A DNA stretch of 39,924 nucleotides, taken from Moorena sp. SIO3I8. Its GTDB lineage: Bacteria > Cyanobacteriota > Cyanobacteriia > Cyanobacteriales > Coleofasciculaceae. Each line of letters starts with the position of its first letter. Within the stretch, counting starts at the first letter, position 1. Where the stretch lies: positions 1-39,924 of the forward strand of contig NZ_JAAHHW010000060.1 of NCBI RefSeq assembly GCF_010692325.1, given 5' to 3'. The position numbers and the translations under genes are program-made. Under the pieces are notes generated by a model. The model saw only the letters and a program-made list of their open reading frames with translations. It was not told where the DNA came from and searched no databases. Shown here one piece after another: positions 1 through 7,848 of this stretch.

Positions 1-58
1 CCAACAGTTTTTTAGTTTCGGTATTTAATTCTCTAATGAATCTCATATAAATACCCAT
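1..58 (-). CDS. IS630-type transposase or related HTH protein, 5' end only (partial)
   Basis: Reading leftwards, an ATG at 58 (alternative ATG at 46) opens a frame that runs off the window edge. The visible peptide is MGIYMRFIRELNTETKKLL. The segment RFIRELNTETKKLL resembles the N-terminus of cyanobacterial IS630-family transposases, which begin with a helix-turn-helix region. Fewer than 20 residues are visible, so the call rests on pattern recognition. The AT-rich bases just right of it would be its leader. Confidence 0.4.
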   Translation of the reverse strand, partial: MGIYMRFIRELNTETKKLL

Positions 59-330
59 TTTCAGTGATTTTATCTAATTATAGATTATTATGTCAAAAAT
101 AGGTAATTAATTTTGTGCACCTGCTTAGCTATTCAAAACTGGTAAAAATTATGGTACTCTTAACCGGTGCTAATCAGATCATGTCTTAACAAAACTCGCG
201 GAATTCCCCACCGTCTTTCACGGTGGGGATGGATAGCGAGACGATCACTTATATTGAAAAGCCTAAAACTTGACGTATTACTGCAAAATCTATATAATAG
301 TAACAGAGGTCGAGAACAGAGGCAAGCGCA
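59..330. other. Gene-free stretch with the left hairpin of the first tnpB element
   Basis: AT-rich sequence without a convincing gene. At 206-228 there is an 8-bp perfect stem (CCCCACCG / CGGTGGGG) with a 7-nt loop. It has the position and form expected of the left-end hairpin of an IS200/IS605-type element whose only gene is the following tnpB. The exact left boundary cannot be set from one copy. Confidence 0.5.
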
Positions 331-1554
331 GTGAAACATAAAGCTGTCAAAGTCAGGATTTATCCCACTCAAGAGCAGATTCAGATTCTTGCTCAGCATT
401 TTGGATGTGCTCGATGGTGGTGGAATTATGCTCTAAATCAGTGTATAGAAACTTACCAAGAGACTGGCAAAGGGCTAAAACAATCTGCGCTTAACTCTAT
501 GTTGCCAAAACTCAAAAAAGAAAAAGAAACTGAATGGCTAAAAGATTGTTACTCTCAAGTCTTGCAATCTGTGAGTCTCAATCTTAGTCGTGCATATCAA
601 AATTTTTTTGAGGGTAGGGCAAAATACCCTAGATTCAAGTCCTATCATCATCGCCAATCAATTCAGTATCCTCAAAAAGTCAAGCAAGTGGGCGATTGTC
701 TTAAATTCCCTGGAAAACTGGGAGTTGTAAAGGCAGTAATTCATCGCCCGCTGGACGGGGAAATCAAGACTGTTACAGTCAGTAAGACTCCTTCTGGGAA
801 ATACTACGCCTCTGTGCTGATGGAATATGATTATAGTAGCTCAAAGGTGTCCAAGGATGGGAAAACAATCGGGATTGATTTGGGTATCAAGGATTTTGCT
901 ATAACCTACGATGGCGAAAATATCTCTAAATTTGCTAACCCTAAACATTTAGTCAAGTACGAAAATAAACTGGCCAAAAAACAACGGATTGCCACCCGAA
1001 AGAAAAAAGGAAGCAATAGATGCATAAAGGCCAGAAAGATTGTAGCTAAGGTATACGAACGGATTGGAAATGTCCGCCAAGACTACCTGCACAAACTATC
1101 TAGAAAGATAGTGGATCATAATCAAGTAGTGGTAGTCGAAAACCTAAACGTCAAGGGCATGGTTCGTAACCATAAACTAGCTAAAGCAATTTCTGATCTA
1201 GGTTGGGGAACCTTTGTAAATTTTCTATCTTATAAGTGCGAAAAAGAAGGAAAGGTATTGGTGGAGATAAACCGGTGGTTCCCCAGCTCTAAAACCTGTT
1301 CTAATTGTCATTACCAAATCAAAGAGTTGCCACTTGATGTCAGGTCTTGGGTTTGTCCAAGTTGTGGAACTCACCACGATAGAGATGGTAATGCGGCAAA
1401 AAATATTAGAGCAGAAGGGATCAGGATGCTATCCTCCTCTGGGACGGGGGAGGTCAACGCCAGCGGAGAAGAAGTAAGACCAAGACGCGGACGTCCGTCC
1501 AAGTTAAGGCATTCTTCTGTGAAACTGGAAGCCCCGACCTCTACGTTCGCGTAG
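331..1554 (+). CDS. tnpB: IS200/IS605-family TnpB, RNA-guided nuclease (first tnpB)
   Basis: 407-residue OrfB/TnpB protein. Members of this family are RNA-guided RuvC-type DNA nucleases that help retain transposons and are ancestors of Cas12. All catalytic parts are visible: RuvC-I GIDLGIKDFA near residue 185, RuvC-II VVVENLNVKGM near residue 268, a CSNC...CPSC zinc ribbon at about 322-347, and RuvC-III HDRDGNAAKNI just after it. The N-terminus KHKAVKVRIYPTQEQ is the usual helix-turn-helix start. The GTG at 331 gives the normal family length. There is no TnpA (Y1 transposase) nearby, so movement would need a transposase in trans. The C-terminal tail runs almost into the right-end hairpin. Length and motifs suggest an intact protein. 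Confidence 0.93.
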   Translation: MKHKAVKVRIYPTQEQIQILAQHFGCARWWWNYALNQCIETYQETGKGLKQSALNSMLPKLKKEKETEWLKDCYSQVLQSVSLNLSRAYQNFFEGRAKYPRFKSYHHRQSIQYPQKVKQVGDCLKFPGKLGVVKAVIHRPLDGEIKTVTVSKTPSGKYYASVLMEYDYSSSKVSKDGKTIGIDLGIKDFAITYDGENISKFANPKHLVKYENKLAKKQRIATRKKKGSNRCIKARKIVAKVYERIGNVRQDYLHKLSRKIVDHNQVVVVENLNVKGMVRNHKLAKAISDLGWGTFVNFLSYKCEKEGKVLVEINRWFPSSKTCSNCHYQIKELPLDVRSWVCPSCGTHHDRDGNAAKNIRAEGIRMLSSSGTGEVNASGEEVRPRRGRPSKLRHSSVKLEAPTSTFA

Positions 1555-1581
1555 CGTGGCCATAGGCCAAGTAGGTCGGGG
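1532..1581 (+). repeat. Right-end hairpin of the first tnpB element with a dispersed repeat in its loop
   Basis: A 9-bp stem (CCCCGACCT at 1532-1540, AGGTCGGGG at 1573-1581) lies across the end of tnpB. In this family the right end overlaps the 3' end of the guide (omega/re) RNA. The 32-nt loop (1541-1572) holds the dispersed motif TTCGCGTAGCGTGGCC followed by a GGCC-N-GGCC palindrome, which recurs at 25551-25580 and 16444-16466. Sequence beyond about 1590 would be the guide if this is a working element. Confidence 0.55.
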
Positions 1582-1650
1582 TAGTTCACGCAGTATAAAT
1601 GTACTGTTTTTGGAAAACTGTTTTTGGCAAACTAAATTTAAAAGAGTATT

Positions 1651-2685
1651 ATGTCAACAACTTTTAAAGAGACCACAAAGAATCTGAGATTCAGTGAGGA
1701 TCGCCTAGGAATTAACTATCTCGGGAGTGCCAACCTGCCTACTGCAACAGATGATGGCAAAGATATCATTGGAGGATTAACCCAAAGGCCGAAATCTTTG
1801 CCACCTCGTTACTTTTACGATCAAAAAGGCTCCCAATTATTTGAGCAAATCTGCGAGTTACCGGAATATTATCCCACCCGCACAGAAGCAGAAATTTTAC
1901 AACAGTATGCTGTAGACGTTGCTCAATTTACGGGAGCTTGCGAATTGGTGGAGCTGGGTAGTGGCAGTTCTACCAAGACTCGCTTGTTGTTGGATGCCTA
2001 TGAAAACCAGGGATATCCGTTGCGCTATGTTCCTATTGATGTGAGTGGGGAGATTCTTGAGGAGAGTGCCAAGCAGCTGTTGCTGGATTATCCCAAGTTA
2101 AAGGTTCAGGGTCAGGTGGGAACCTATGAACACGCCCTGAGCCAATTAACTCCAACACCATTACCTAAGCGGATGGTTTTCTTTTTGGGTAGTAGCTTGG
2201 GGAATTTTGCTCCTGAACAGTGCGATCGCTTTTTTGAGCAAATCACAGGTTTACTAGCACCAGGAGATTACTTTTTGTTGGGCATTGACTTACAAAAACC
2301 GAAGGAGATTCTGGAAGCTGCCTATAACGATAGTCAGGGGGTGACTGGGGCATTTAACCTGAATATGCTAGCACATCTGAACTGGCGTTTCCAAGGAAAT
2401 TTTGACCTCGATCGCTTTACCCATCAGGCGATTTATAATCAATCAGAAAGTCAGATTGAGATGTATTTACATTGCCAGGAAACCCATGTTGTGCGCTTAG
2501 CCAGCCTGGATTTAACGGTTGAGTTTCAAGCAGGAGAAAGCATGCTTACAGAAATTTCTCGCAAATTCAATGTAGAGCAGATGCAGCACTATCTAAACGG
2601 TCGGGGACTAAACACAGTTCAGGCTTGGACTGATACCAAGCAATGGTTTGGTTTACTCCTGTGTCAGATACAGAGATACTCTTAA
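1651..2685 (+). CDS. egtD: EgtD-type L-histidine N-alpha-methyltransferase
   Basis: 344-residue SAM-dependent methyltransferase of the EgtD family, which trimethylates the alpha-amino group of histidine to hercynine, the first step of ergothioneine synthesis. Visible motifs are the N-terminal PPRYFYDQKGSQLFEQI and YYPTRTEAEI, SAM motif I VELGSGSSTKTRLLLDAY near residue 100, PIDVSGEIL near 128, FLGSSLGNF near 177, and MLTEISRKF near the C-terminus. In that last motif the E and S match the histidine-imidazole-binding pair known for mycobacterial EgtD. Length is slightly above the usual 320 because of a longer N-terminus. The sulfoxide synthase follows on the same strand, but a tnpB element now separates them. 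Presumably cytoplasmic. Confidence 0.9.
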   Translation: MSTTFKETTKNLRFSEDRLGINYLGSANLPTATDDGKDIIGGLTQRPKSLPPRYFYDQKGSQLFEQICELPEYYPTRTEAEILQQYAVDVAQFTGACELVELGSGSSTKTRLLLDAYENQGYPLRYVPIDVSGEILEESAKQLLLDYPKLKVQGQVGTYEHALSQLTPTPLPKRMVFFLGSSLGNFAPEQCDRFFEQITGLLAPGDYFLLGIDLQKPKEILEAAYNDSQGVTGAFNLNMLAHLNWRFQGNFDLDRFTHQAIYNQSESQIEMYLHCQETHVVRLASLDLTVEFQAGESMLTEISRKFNVEQMQHYLNGRGLNTVQAWTDTKQWFGLLLCQIQRYS

Positions 2686-3015
2686 ACCGTCATTAATCGG
2701 GATCAACCCGTATAAATCGGTCAAGGTGCAATTTATTGTGGCCCAAGTGAGAAGTGGTCAAGCGGCAATTGGAGTTAAGCCTCCCGGAGACGAAACCTTA
2801 GAATAAGGCAGCCTTAATCATAAAGTTTTAACCCTTTTACCCATAGCCGACAAACCATAAAGGCTGCCTTATTCTTACGGTAACTTCGTTCCCACCTGTC
2901 TATTTGGGCGCTCCTGGCATCTCGACCAGGAGTTGCTTGAAAGCCTTAGTTTTGCTATGTTTGGGATCAATCCAACCTAGCTCAACCCCATCAACCAAAC
3001 TTAGTCCCATCCCTT
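2686..3015. other. Gene-free spacer between egtD and the second tnpB
   Basis: No open gene is seen. The stretch contains the outer copy of the 104-bp tnpB end repeat (2784-2887) and, between the two copies, a small hairpin (CTCCTGG 2911-2917 / CCAGGAG 2926-2932). The rest, 2686-2783 and most of 2888-3015, looks unique. Confidence 0.6.
2784..2887 (-). repeat. Outer copy of the 104-bp tnpB right-end / guide-RNA-like repeat
   Basis: Matches 3016-3119 with about two differences in 104 bases. It contains the same 16-bp inverted arms (AGAATAAGGCAGCCTT and its complement, 2800-2815 and 2860-2875). On the minus strand it would encode the last codons of the same TnpB C-terminus, but no tnpB body precedes it. 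It is therefore either the relic of a second, deleted element or a duplicated scaffold. Confidence 0.8.
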
Positions 3016-3119
3016 CCGGAGACGAAACCTTAGAATAAGGCAGCCTTAATCATAAAGTTTTAAACCTTTTACCCATAGCCGACAAACCATAAAGGCTGCC
3101 TTATTCTGACGGTAACTTC
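3016..3119 (-). repeat. Inner copy of the 104-bp tnpB right-end / guide-RNA-like repeat
   Basis: Covers the last 24 codons of the second tnpB and the bases just beyond its stop. A perfect 16-bp inverted repeat (3032-3047 / 3092-3107) brackets a 44-nt loop. Overlap of a structured end with the 3' end of tnpB is what is known for omega RNAs of this family. Here the structured RNA would end near 3016, and the guide would be copied from the bases just below that. Confidence 0.7.
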
Positions 3120-4479
3120 TAACCAAGTAACGCGCGGTACGACGCAACAAGACTGCCTGTACCTCGTTCTTGTTCATGTACCGAGTAATTTCAAGATCAG
3201 TCCCACGAGCAAGAATATTTTTGGCAGCATTATAATCAGCCTGCAACACGACCCCATCAAATCCGGTAAAATTGTCCCCAGTCCTTTTGCCCAACAGGGT
3301 TCCGGTTCTAGAGTCAATTTGCGACGTGTAACTAGGTTGAACTTCTGTGACAACCGAACCAGTCCAATTAGCCCATTTCTGCAAAGAGTCCCGCATCACT
3401 CCTTTCATCCAACTATTAAGTTTGCGGGACACGGTCTTGGATCGGCGTTTGTTTCGTATCGGTTGAGTTAAATCTTCTGCAAATACTTTTAATGACTCCC
3501 CGTTAAAGAGAGATTTAGAAGCCGCTCCTATTTTTGCGGTTAGTTCTGATTGATTTTGTCTGTAACGGCGATTTTCTGTTTTCCTACTTAGGTTATTTTT
3601 TAGTATTCTAGCCGACTTTGCTGGATCTAACTTTTCTAGCTTTCTGTGAAGTGCCCACAGTTTTCCTCTATTGCGGTTTTTAGCACATATACGATCTGAT
3701 TTTTTGGTGATTATTTTTCCAAGTCCTGTACCGTGAGCCTGACCCTCTGAGTCATAAAAAGCTTCGGTGTAACCTTTGTCCACCCCGATACTTCGACGTT
3801 CAGATGGAACTTCTACGGTACCATGGTCTACCAAAAAGTTAATTTCAAATCTTGGCAATATTTGGTCATAGATTAATCTAATCTGTCCTTTTATTTTTCG
3901 ATTAGATTTGACAATTATTTTATTCCTTTTTCCCTTTGTTAATCCAGCTAGTTCCAGTTGCCAAGTGTTCCGCGAAAGTCTTTTACATTTGTAGCCAACT
4001 TGCTGGTAAACTATCTGATTCTTAACCCAAGAATGACCTCTTTGAAATTCTTTTCTAACAAGTCTGTGCAGTAAAGAATTGTCCAGGAATGCCGAAGTCT
4101 TAAGTTGCGTGACATATTCCTTCCGTTTGTTTTTATTTTCTTTTGCTGGAAATCTTTTGTAAATCTTTTTAATAACCGCATCTTTACAAGCTGCTTGTTG
4201 GGCTGTAATAGCCTTACCTACGTCATTAACGGTCCAGTCCATTAATTTTGCAGGTAATCCCAGAGTATCTGGATTTCTAAAACTTTTTACTTCTGGAATA
4301 GCTTTTTTCCAGTCAAGGTTCCAGTAGTTGATGCTTCCCAGTTTGTTGTAAGACTCAGATCTGACAATGCCCAACTTTTTCATTGTAGACAGCAACTCTG
4401 TCTCAACCACCTTTGTCATACCGATGACAAGGACGATTTGAGTCGATATTTTTTTAGTTGCTCCTACTTTCTTCGGCAT
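3046..4479 (-). CDS. TnpB-like RuvC nuclease lacking the zinc ribbon (second tnpB)
   Basis: 477-residue TnpB-related protein on the minus strand, not closely similar to the other two tnpB products here. RuvC-I is GVDKGYTEAFYDSEG (about residue 232), RuvC-II is VFAEDLTQPI (about 338), and RuvC-III is LQADYNAAKNILARG (about 416). Where most TnpB have a CxxC...CxxC ribbon, this one has TSQIDSRTGTLLGKRTGD and no cysteine pairs, as in a known divergent TnpB branch. The N-terminal 220 residues are long and basic and recognisable only as TnpB-type. The stop lies inside the end hairpin. No tnpA is adjacent. The element lies between egtD and the sulfoxide synthase gene and may have split an operon. 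The reading frame is intact, so activity is possible. Confidence 0.8.
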   Translation of the reverse strand: MPKKVGATKKISTQIVLVIGMTKVVETELLSTMKKLGIVRSESYNKLGSINYWNLDWKKAIPEVKSFRNPDTLGLPAKLMDWTVNDVGKAITAQQAACKDAVIKKIYKRFPAKENKNKRKEYVTQLKTSAFLDNSLLHRLVRKEFQRGHSWVKNQIVYQQVGYKCKRLSRNTWQLELAGLTKGKRNKIIVKSNRKIKGQIRLIYDQILPRFEINFLVDHGTVEVPSERRSIGVDKGYTEAFYDSEGQAHGTGLGKIITKKSDRICAKNRNRGKLWALHRKLEKLDPAKSARILKNNLSRKTENRRYRQNQSELTAKIGAASKSLFNGESLKVFAEDLTQPIRNKRRSKTVSRKLNSWMKGVMRDSLQKWANWTGSVVTEVQPSYTSQIDSRTGTLLGKRTGDNFTGFDGVVLQADYNAAKNILARGTDLEITRYMNKNEVQAVLLRRTARYLVRSYRQNKAAFMVCRLWVKGLKLYD

Positions 4480-4626
4480 TGCTGCTGTGTGAATCCTATA
4501 CTTTAATAGTACCCTAGTGCTAGATAATTTTCAATGTCGGGTTTATACTATTAAATACCGTATTATCCCTATTTAATAGGGCTTGATTGCTCGACTGTGT
4601 AATAGACGTGTAAGCATTTAGCTATC

Positions 4627-4719
4627 AGCTTAAGCGCTACGCGCACGCTACGCGAACAGCTTAAGCGCTACGCGCACGCTACGCGAACAGCTTAAGCGCT
4701 ACGCGCACGCTACGCGAAC
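4627..4719. repeat. 31-bp tandem repeat, three perfect units
   Basis: Units at 4627-4657, 4658-4688 and 4689-4719 are identical. Each carries AGCTTAAGCGCTACGCGCAC followed by GCTACGCGAAC, the CTACGCG word found throughout this window's dispersed repeats. Perfect identity suggests recent expansion. Confidence 0.95.
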
Positions 4720-4755
4720 AGCTATCAGTTATCAGCTCTCAGTTATCAGCTAAAG

Positions 4756-4858
4756 GCTGACGGCTGACCACTGACCGCTGACCACTGACTGCTGACCGCT
4801 GACCGCTGACTACTGACCGCTGACCACTGACCACTGACCACTGACCGCTGACCGCTGA
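4756..4858. repeat. Heptamer repeat run (CTGACCG/CTGACCA)
   Basis: About 14 consecutive 7-base units, mostly CTGACCG or CTGACCA with a few CTGACTA/CTGACTG variants. It ends just before the 5' leader of the sulfoxide synthase gene and is likely prone to slippage. Similar TCAGCGG words recur near 37250. Confidence 0.9.
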
Positions 4859-4903
4859 ATATAGACACCCCTAAGTTTAAGAATAGTATTTGGAACTCAA
4901 ACC

Positions 4904-6256
4904 ATGGATACTCTCCAATCTAGTCAATTCCCTCGCCTTGACAGCTGCAGTCGCGAAACCATTATCAATTACTTTAAGAATTCATGGGAACTCGAAGATG
5001 TTCTGATGAAAAGTCTGGTTGGTGAAGAAACATTCTATATCAGTCCCGACCCCTTAAGAAACCGTCTGATTTTCTATTTGGGTCACTCCGCTGTCTTCTA
5101 CATCAATAAATTCCTTGGGGTTGGGTTATTAGATAAACCGATTAATGCTAACTATGAAATCCTGTTTGAGATTGGTGTGGACCCGGAAACTCCTGAAGAA
5201 CTCGATCAAGCAACCAAAGATATCCACTGGCCGACAGTGGAAGAGGTTTGGCGCTATCGAGATCAAGTGTATGGGGTGGTTATAGAAACTATCGAAAAGA
5301 CTCCTCTGAATCTGCCAATTCATCAAAATCACCCTCTTTGGGCGCTGATGATGGGAATTGAACACAGTCGCACGCACTTTGAAACCTCTTCGATGCTGAT
5401 CCGACAACTGCCTGTAGAGCGGCTTGAACGTCCTGACAGCTGGAATTATGCTGTTTCTAATGGCAAGGTTTCCAAGAATGAAATGCTCCAAGTTTCTGGG
5501 GGTTCGGTAGAACTTGGTAAACCAGAGGATTATCCTACCTATGGCTGGGATAGTGAATATGGCAATCGTTCGGTGGAGGTTAAACCGTTTTTAGCCAGTG
5601 AGTATCTGATTACCAACGGAGAATTTCTGGAGTTTGTGAATGATAATGGCTACGATAATCCAGATTACTGGGATAAAGAATCCTGGACGTGGAAGACAAT
5701 CTATAATATCAAGCACCCTAAATTCTGGATACCTACTAATAGTGGCTACAAGTATCGAGCCATGTTTGACGAGATTGACCTTCCTCTCGATTGGCCGGTT
5801 GAAGTGAATCACCATGAAGCCATGGCTTACTGTCGTTGGAAGGGGCAAGGGATTCGTTTGATGAGTGAAGCGGAGTGGAATCTTGCTACTGCTGGCAGGG
5901 ATGAAAGTAGCACAAATTTCCAACAAGACCCCTTTGCGATACAGGATTACAATCTAAATCTCAAGTTTGGCTCACCTAGCCCAGTGGGTATGTTAGAAAC
6001 TGCTAGAAGTCCTGCTGGACTCTATGACTTGCGGGGGAATGTATGGGAGTGGCTGAGTGATGACTTCAAGCCGCTACCAGGATTCAAGCCCCATCGGCTC
6101 TATGAAGATTATTCTGCTCCCTTCTTTGATACCCAACATAACATGATGCTTGGTGGTGCTTGGGTGACTACTGGAACAGAAGCATCCACATTCTATCGTA
6201 ACTGGTTCCGTCCCTACTTCTATCAACATGCTGGGTTTAGAATTGCTGCTTCTTGA
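4904..6256 (+). CDS. OvoA/EgtB-type iron-dependent sulfoxide synthase
   Basis: 450-residue protein with an N-terminal DinB_2 domain and a C-terminal FGE-sulfatase (C-type lectin-like) domain. Family members join a cysteine-type thiol to histidine or hercynine oxidatively, giving a sulfoxide. The iron-binding histidines are visible in GHSAVFYINKF (near residue 60) and in the HxxxH of GIEHSRTHFETSS (near 152-160). The wording (YFKNSWELEDVL, PIHQNHPLWALMMG, LIRQLPVERL, YGWDSEYGNRSVEVK) resembles OvoA more than actinobacterial EgtB, but the C-terminal methyltransferase domain of OvoA is absent. The gene ends with GNVWEWLSDD and HAGFRIA. Next to egtD the most likely role is the ergothioneine sulfoxide step; some cyanobacteria are reported to have recruited an OvoA-type enzyme for it. 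Specificity for C2 versus C5 is not decidable here. Confidence 0.87.
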   Translation: MDTLQSSQFPRLDSCSRETIINYFKNSWELEDVLMKSLVGEETFYISPDPLRNRLIFYLGHSAVFYINKFLGVGLLDKPINANYEILFEIGVDPETPEELDQATKDIHWPTVEEVWRYRDQVYGVVIETIEKTPLNLPIHQNHPLWALMMGIEHSRTHFETSSMLIRQLPVERLERPDSWNYAVSNGKVSKNEMLQVSGGSVELGKPEDYPTYGWDSEYGNRSVEVKPFLASEYLITNGEFLEFVNDNGYDNPDYWDKESWTWKTIYNIKHPKFWIPTNSGYKYRAMFDEIDLPLDWPVEVNHHEAMAYCRWKGQGIRLMSEAEWNLATAGRDESSTNFQQDPFAIQDYNLNLKFGSPSPVGMLETARSPAGLYDLRGNVWEWLSDDFKPLPGFKPHRLYEDYSAPFFDTQHNMMLGGAWVTTGTEASTFYRNWFRPYFYQHAGFRIAAS

Positions 6257-6347
6257 CATCCTCCCTCGGTAAATCGCCAAATCTCCCAAAAATAGGAATT
6301 TTGGCTGATAAACTGCTAGTGATGTCATTGATTCGACTTACCTAAGT

Positions 6348-7793
6348 ATGATTCAAATTTCTGAAAGGATTCAAAATTTAAAAGAGTCACCTTTTGTTAC
6401 ATTTGCTGCCTTGGCAAGCAAATACAATGGTGTTGTCAGTTTAAACAGTGGTTCTCCAGGTCATGGGACAATTCCTGGTGTTCAAGAAGCAATTCACCAA
6501 GTTAGTACTAAGGACATATCCCTTTACCGAACACCTCACTACGGTTCCCTAAAAGCCCGTCAGGATGCAGCTCAATATTTCCGACAGAGGTACGGATTGG
6601 AATTTGATCCGCAGCGAGAGATTAACCTCACCACCGGGTTTACCCATTTATTTCATTGTCTTTGCACAACTATTATCAATCCAGGGGATACAGCCCTATT
6701 TATCGAACCCTTTTTTCCCCAGTATGAGCAGCCTCTTACTTTAGCAGGGGGGAAAATGGTTACTATCCCCACTCAGGAACAGGATAAGTGGAAACCCCAA
6801 CCCGAGGCAATCAAAACTGCATTTAGCAATTATCCAGATGCTAAGATGATTGTTTTCAACTATCCCAATAACCCTTCTGGTGCAACTCTGACACTAGAAG
6901 ATTGGAATGGAATTATCGATATCTTAATTGAGGAAATTACCAGAAGGAAACAGCACCAAATCTTGCCACCTCTGATTTTGCTTGATGACGCTTATGTTCC
7001 CCTCTTTCATCATGGAGAAGTCAATGAACATCCAACTTTTGGTCTAGCCTTAAATAAGCGATTTCAGAGGGCACAGTCATCAGAGATGACTTCTCTCCAT
7101 CAGTTAATGGAATCTGTGCTAATTGCTTGTACGCTGTCTAAGGAAGGCAATGGCGGTACATTGCTAGGTCTGGGGGCTTCTAAGAATGTTAAGTTACTTG
7201 GAGCAATGCGAATTCCTCAGAAAGCTACTGTGATTACTTCCAATGCTATGGGAGAAGTCGCGTTAAGTGCTGTGATTCAAAAGGATCCCCAAAAAACCAT
7301 TCAATGGGCTGGAACCCTTTATGAAAGTCGATTAAATCAATTGGCTGAGGGCTTAAATACTATCTTTGAAAAACATGGTATAACTAACTCGGGTGGCACT
7401 GGGCAAAAGCCAGCCAGCTTTGTTCCTGAAGCCGGAATGTATCTTTATGCCAACTTCTACCATTTTAAAGGTTGTCAGGTTACTGCTGATTTCCTAGAAA
7501 GGCTTCGAGTTCTAGCAGAAGGCAAACTTAATCTAGAGTCTTTGTATCTCCAGAACCAGATTAATTATAGTTTAGAGGTAGCATTATGGTTGTTAGTGGA
7601 AGCTAAAGTATCTACAGTGCCCATCGGTAGGCAAGAAGATTGCTATCTTCGTTTTTCTGTGGGTTTACCCCAAGCGGTTGTAGAAACTTATGCTAAGACA
7701 ATTGATAGACAAAAAACTGAAGAACATGGTAAAACGTTAATTAGTCAAGCCCTATTACAAATTGAACAAGCATTGCCAAATCTGAGAAATTGA
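6348..7793 (+). CDS. PLP-dependent aminotransferase-fold enzyme, candidate C-S lyase (EgtE/OvoB role)
   Basis: 481-residue fold-type I PLP enzyme, class I/II aminotransferase type. Visible features are SGSPGHGTIPGV near the N-terminus, YGSLKARQDAAQYFRQRYG, FNYPNNPSGATLTLEDW (about 166), LLDDAYVPLFHHGE (about 205, PLP-pyridine aspartate), and GASKNVKLLGAMRI near residue 283, where the SK lysine should form the Schiff base. It starts 92 bases after the sulfoxide synthase on the same strand, so co-transcription is plausible. In thiohistidine pathways the last step is cleavage of the sulfoxide C-S bond by a PLP lyase of this fold (EgtE, OvoB), so that role is inferred from context. It is longer than a usual aminotransferase (about 400) because of insertions. 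A plain transaminase is the alternative. Confidence 0.75.
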   Translation: MIQISERIQNLKESPFVTFAALASKYNGVVSLNSGSPGHGTIPGVQEAIHQVSTKDISLYRTPHYGSLKARQDAAQYFRQRYGLEFDPQREINLTTGFTHLFHCLCTTIINPGDTALFIEPFFPQYEQPLTLAGGKMVTIPTQEQDKWKPQPEAIKTAFSNYPDAKMIVFNYPNNPSGATLTLEDWNGIIDILIEEITRRKQHQILPPLILLDDAYVPLFHHGEVNEHPTFGLALNKRFQRAQSSEMTSLHQLMESVLIACTLSKEGNGGTLLGLGASKNVKLLGAMRIPQKATVITSNAMGEVALSAVIQKDPQKTIQWAGTLYESRLNQLAEGLNTIFEKHGITNSGGTGQKPASFVPEAGMYLYANFYHFKGCQVTADFLERLRVLAEGKLNLESLYLQNQINYSLEVALWLLVEAKVSTVPIGRQEDCYLRFSVGLPQAVVETYAKTIDRQKTEEHGKTLISQALLQIEQALPNLRN

Positions 7794-7848
7794 GTTTGAG
7801 CTTAGTTTGAGCAATTCAGTAATTAAATCAGGAGTGACAAATTAAAAA

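Larger units (their letters stand above)
4480..4903. other. Repeat-rich gap upstream of the sulfoxide synthase gene
   Basis: No gene seen. The 80 bases next to tnpB are AT-rich and contain imperfect inverted TACTATTAAA-like words that may belong to that element's left end. Then come a three-unit 31-bp tandem repeat and a long run of CTGACCR heptamers, ending about 45 bases before the next start codon. Confidence 0.7.

Noticed and set aside
4627-4858. Possible CRISPR array upstream of the sulfoxide synthase
   Set aside because: Units are directly adjacent (31 bp, then 7 bp) with no unique spacers and no cas genes nearby; these are tandem repeats.
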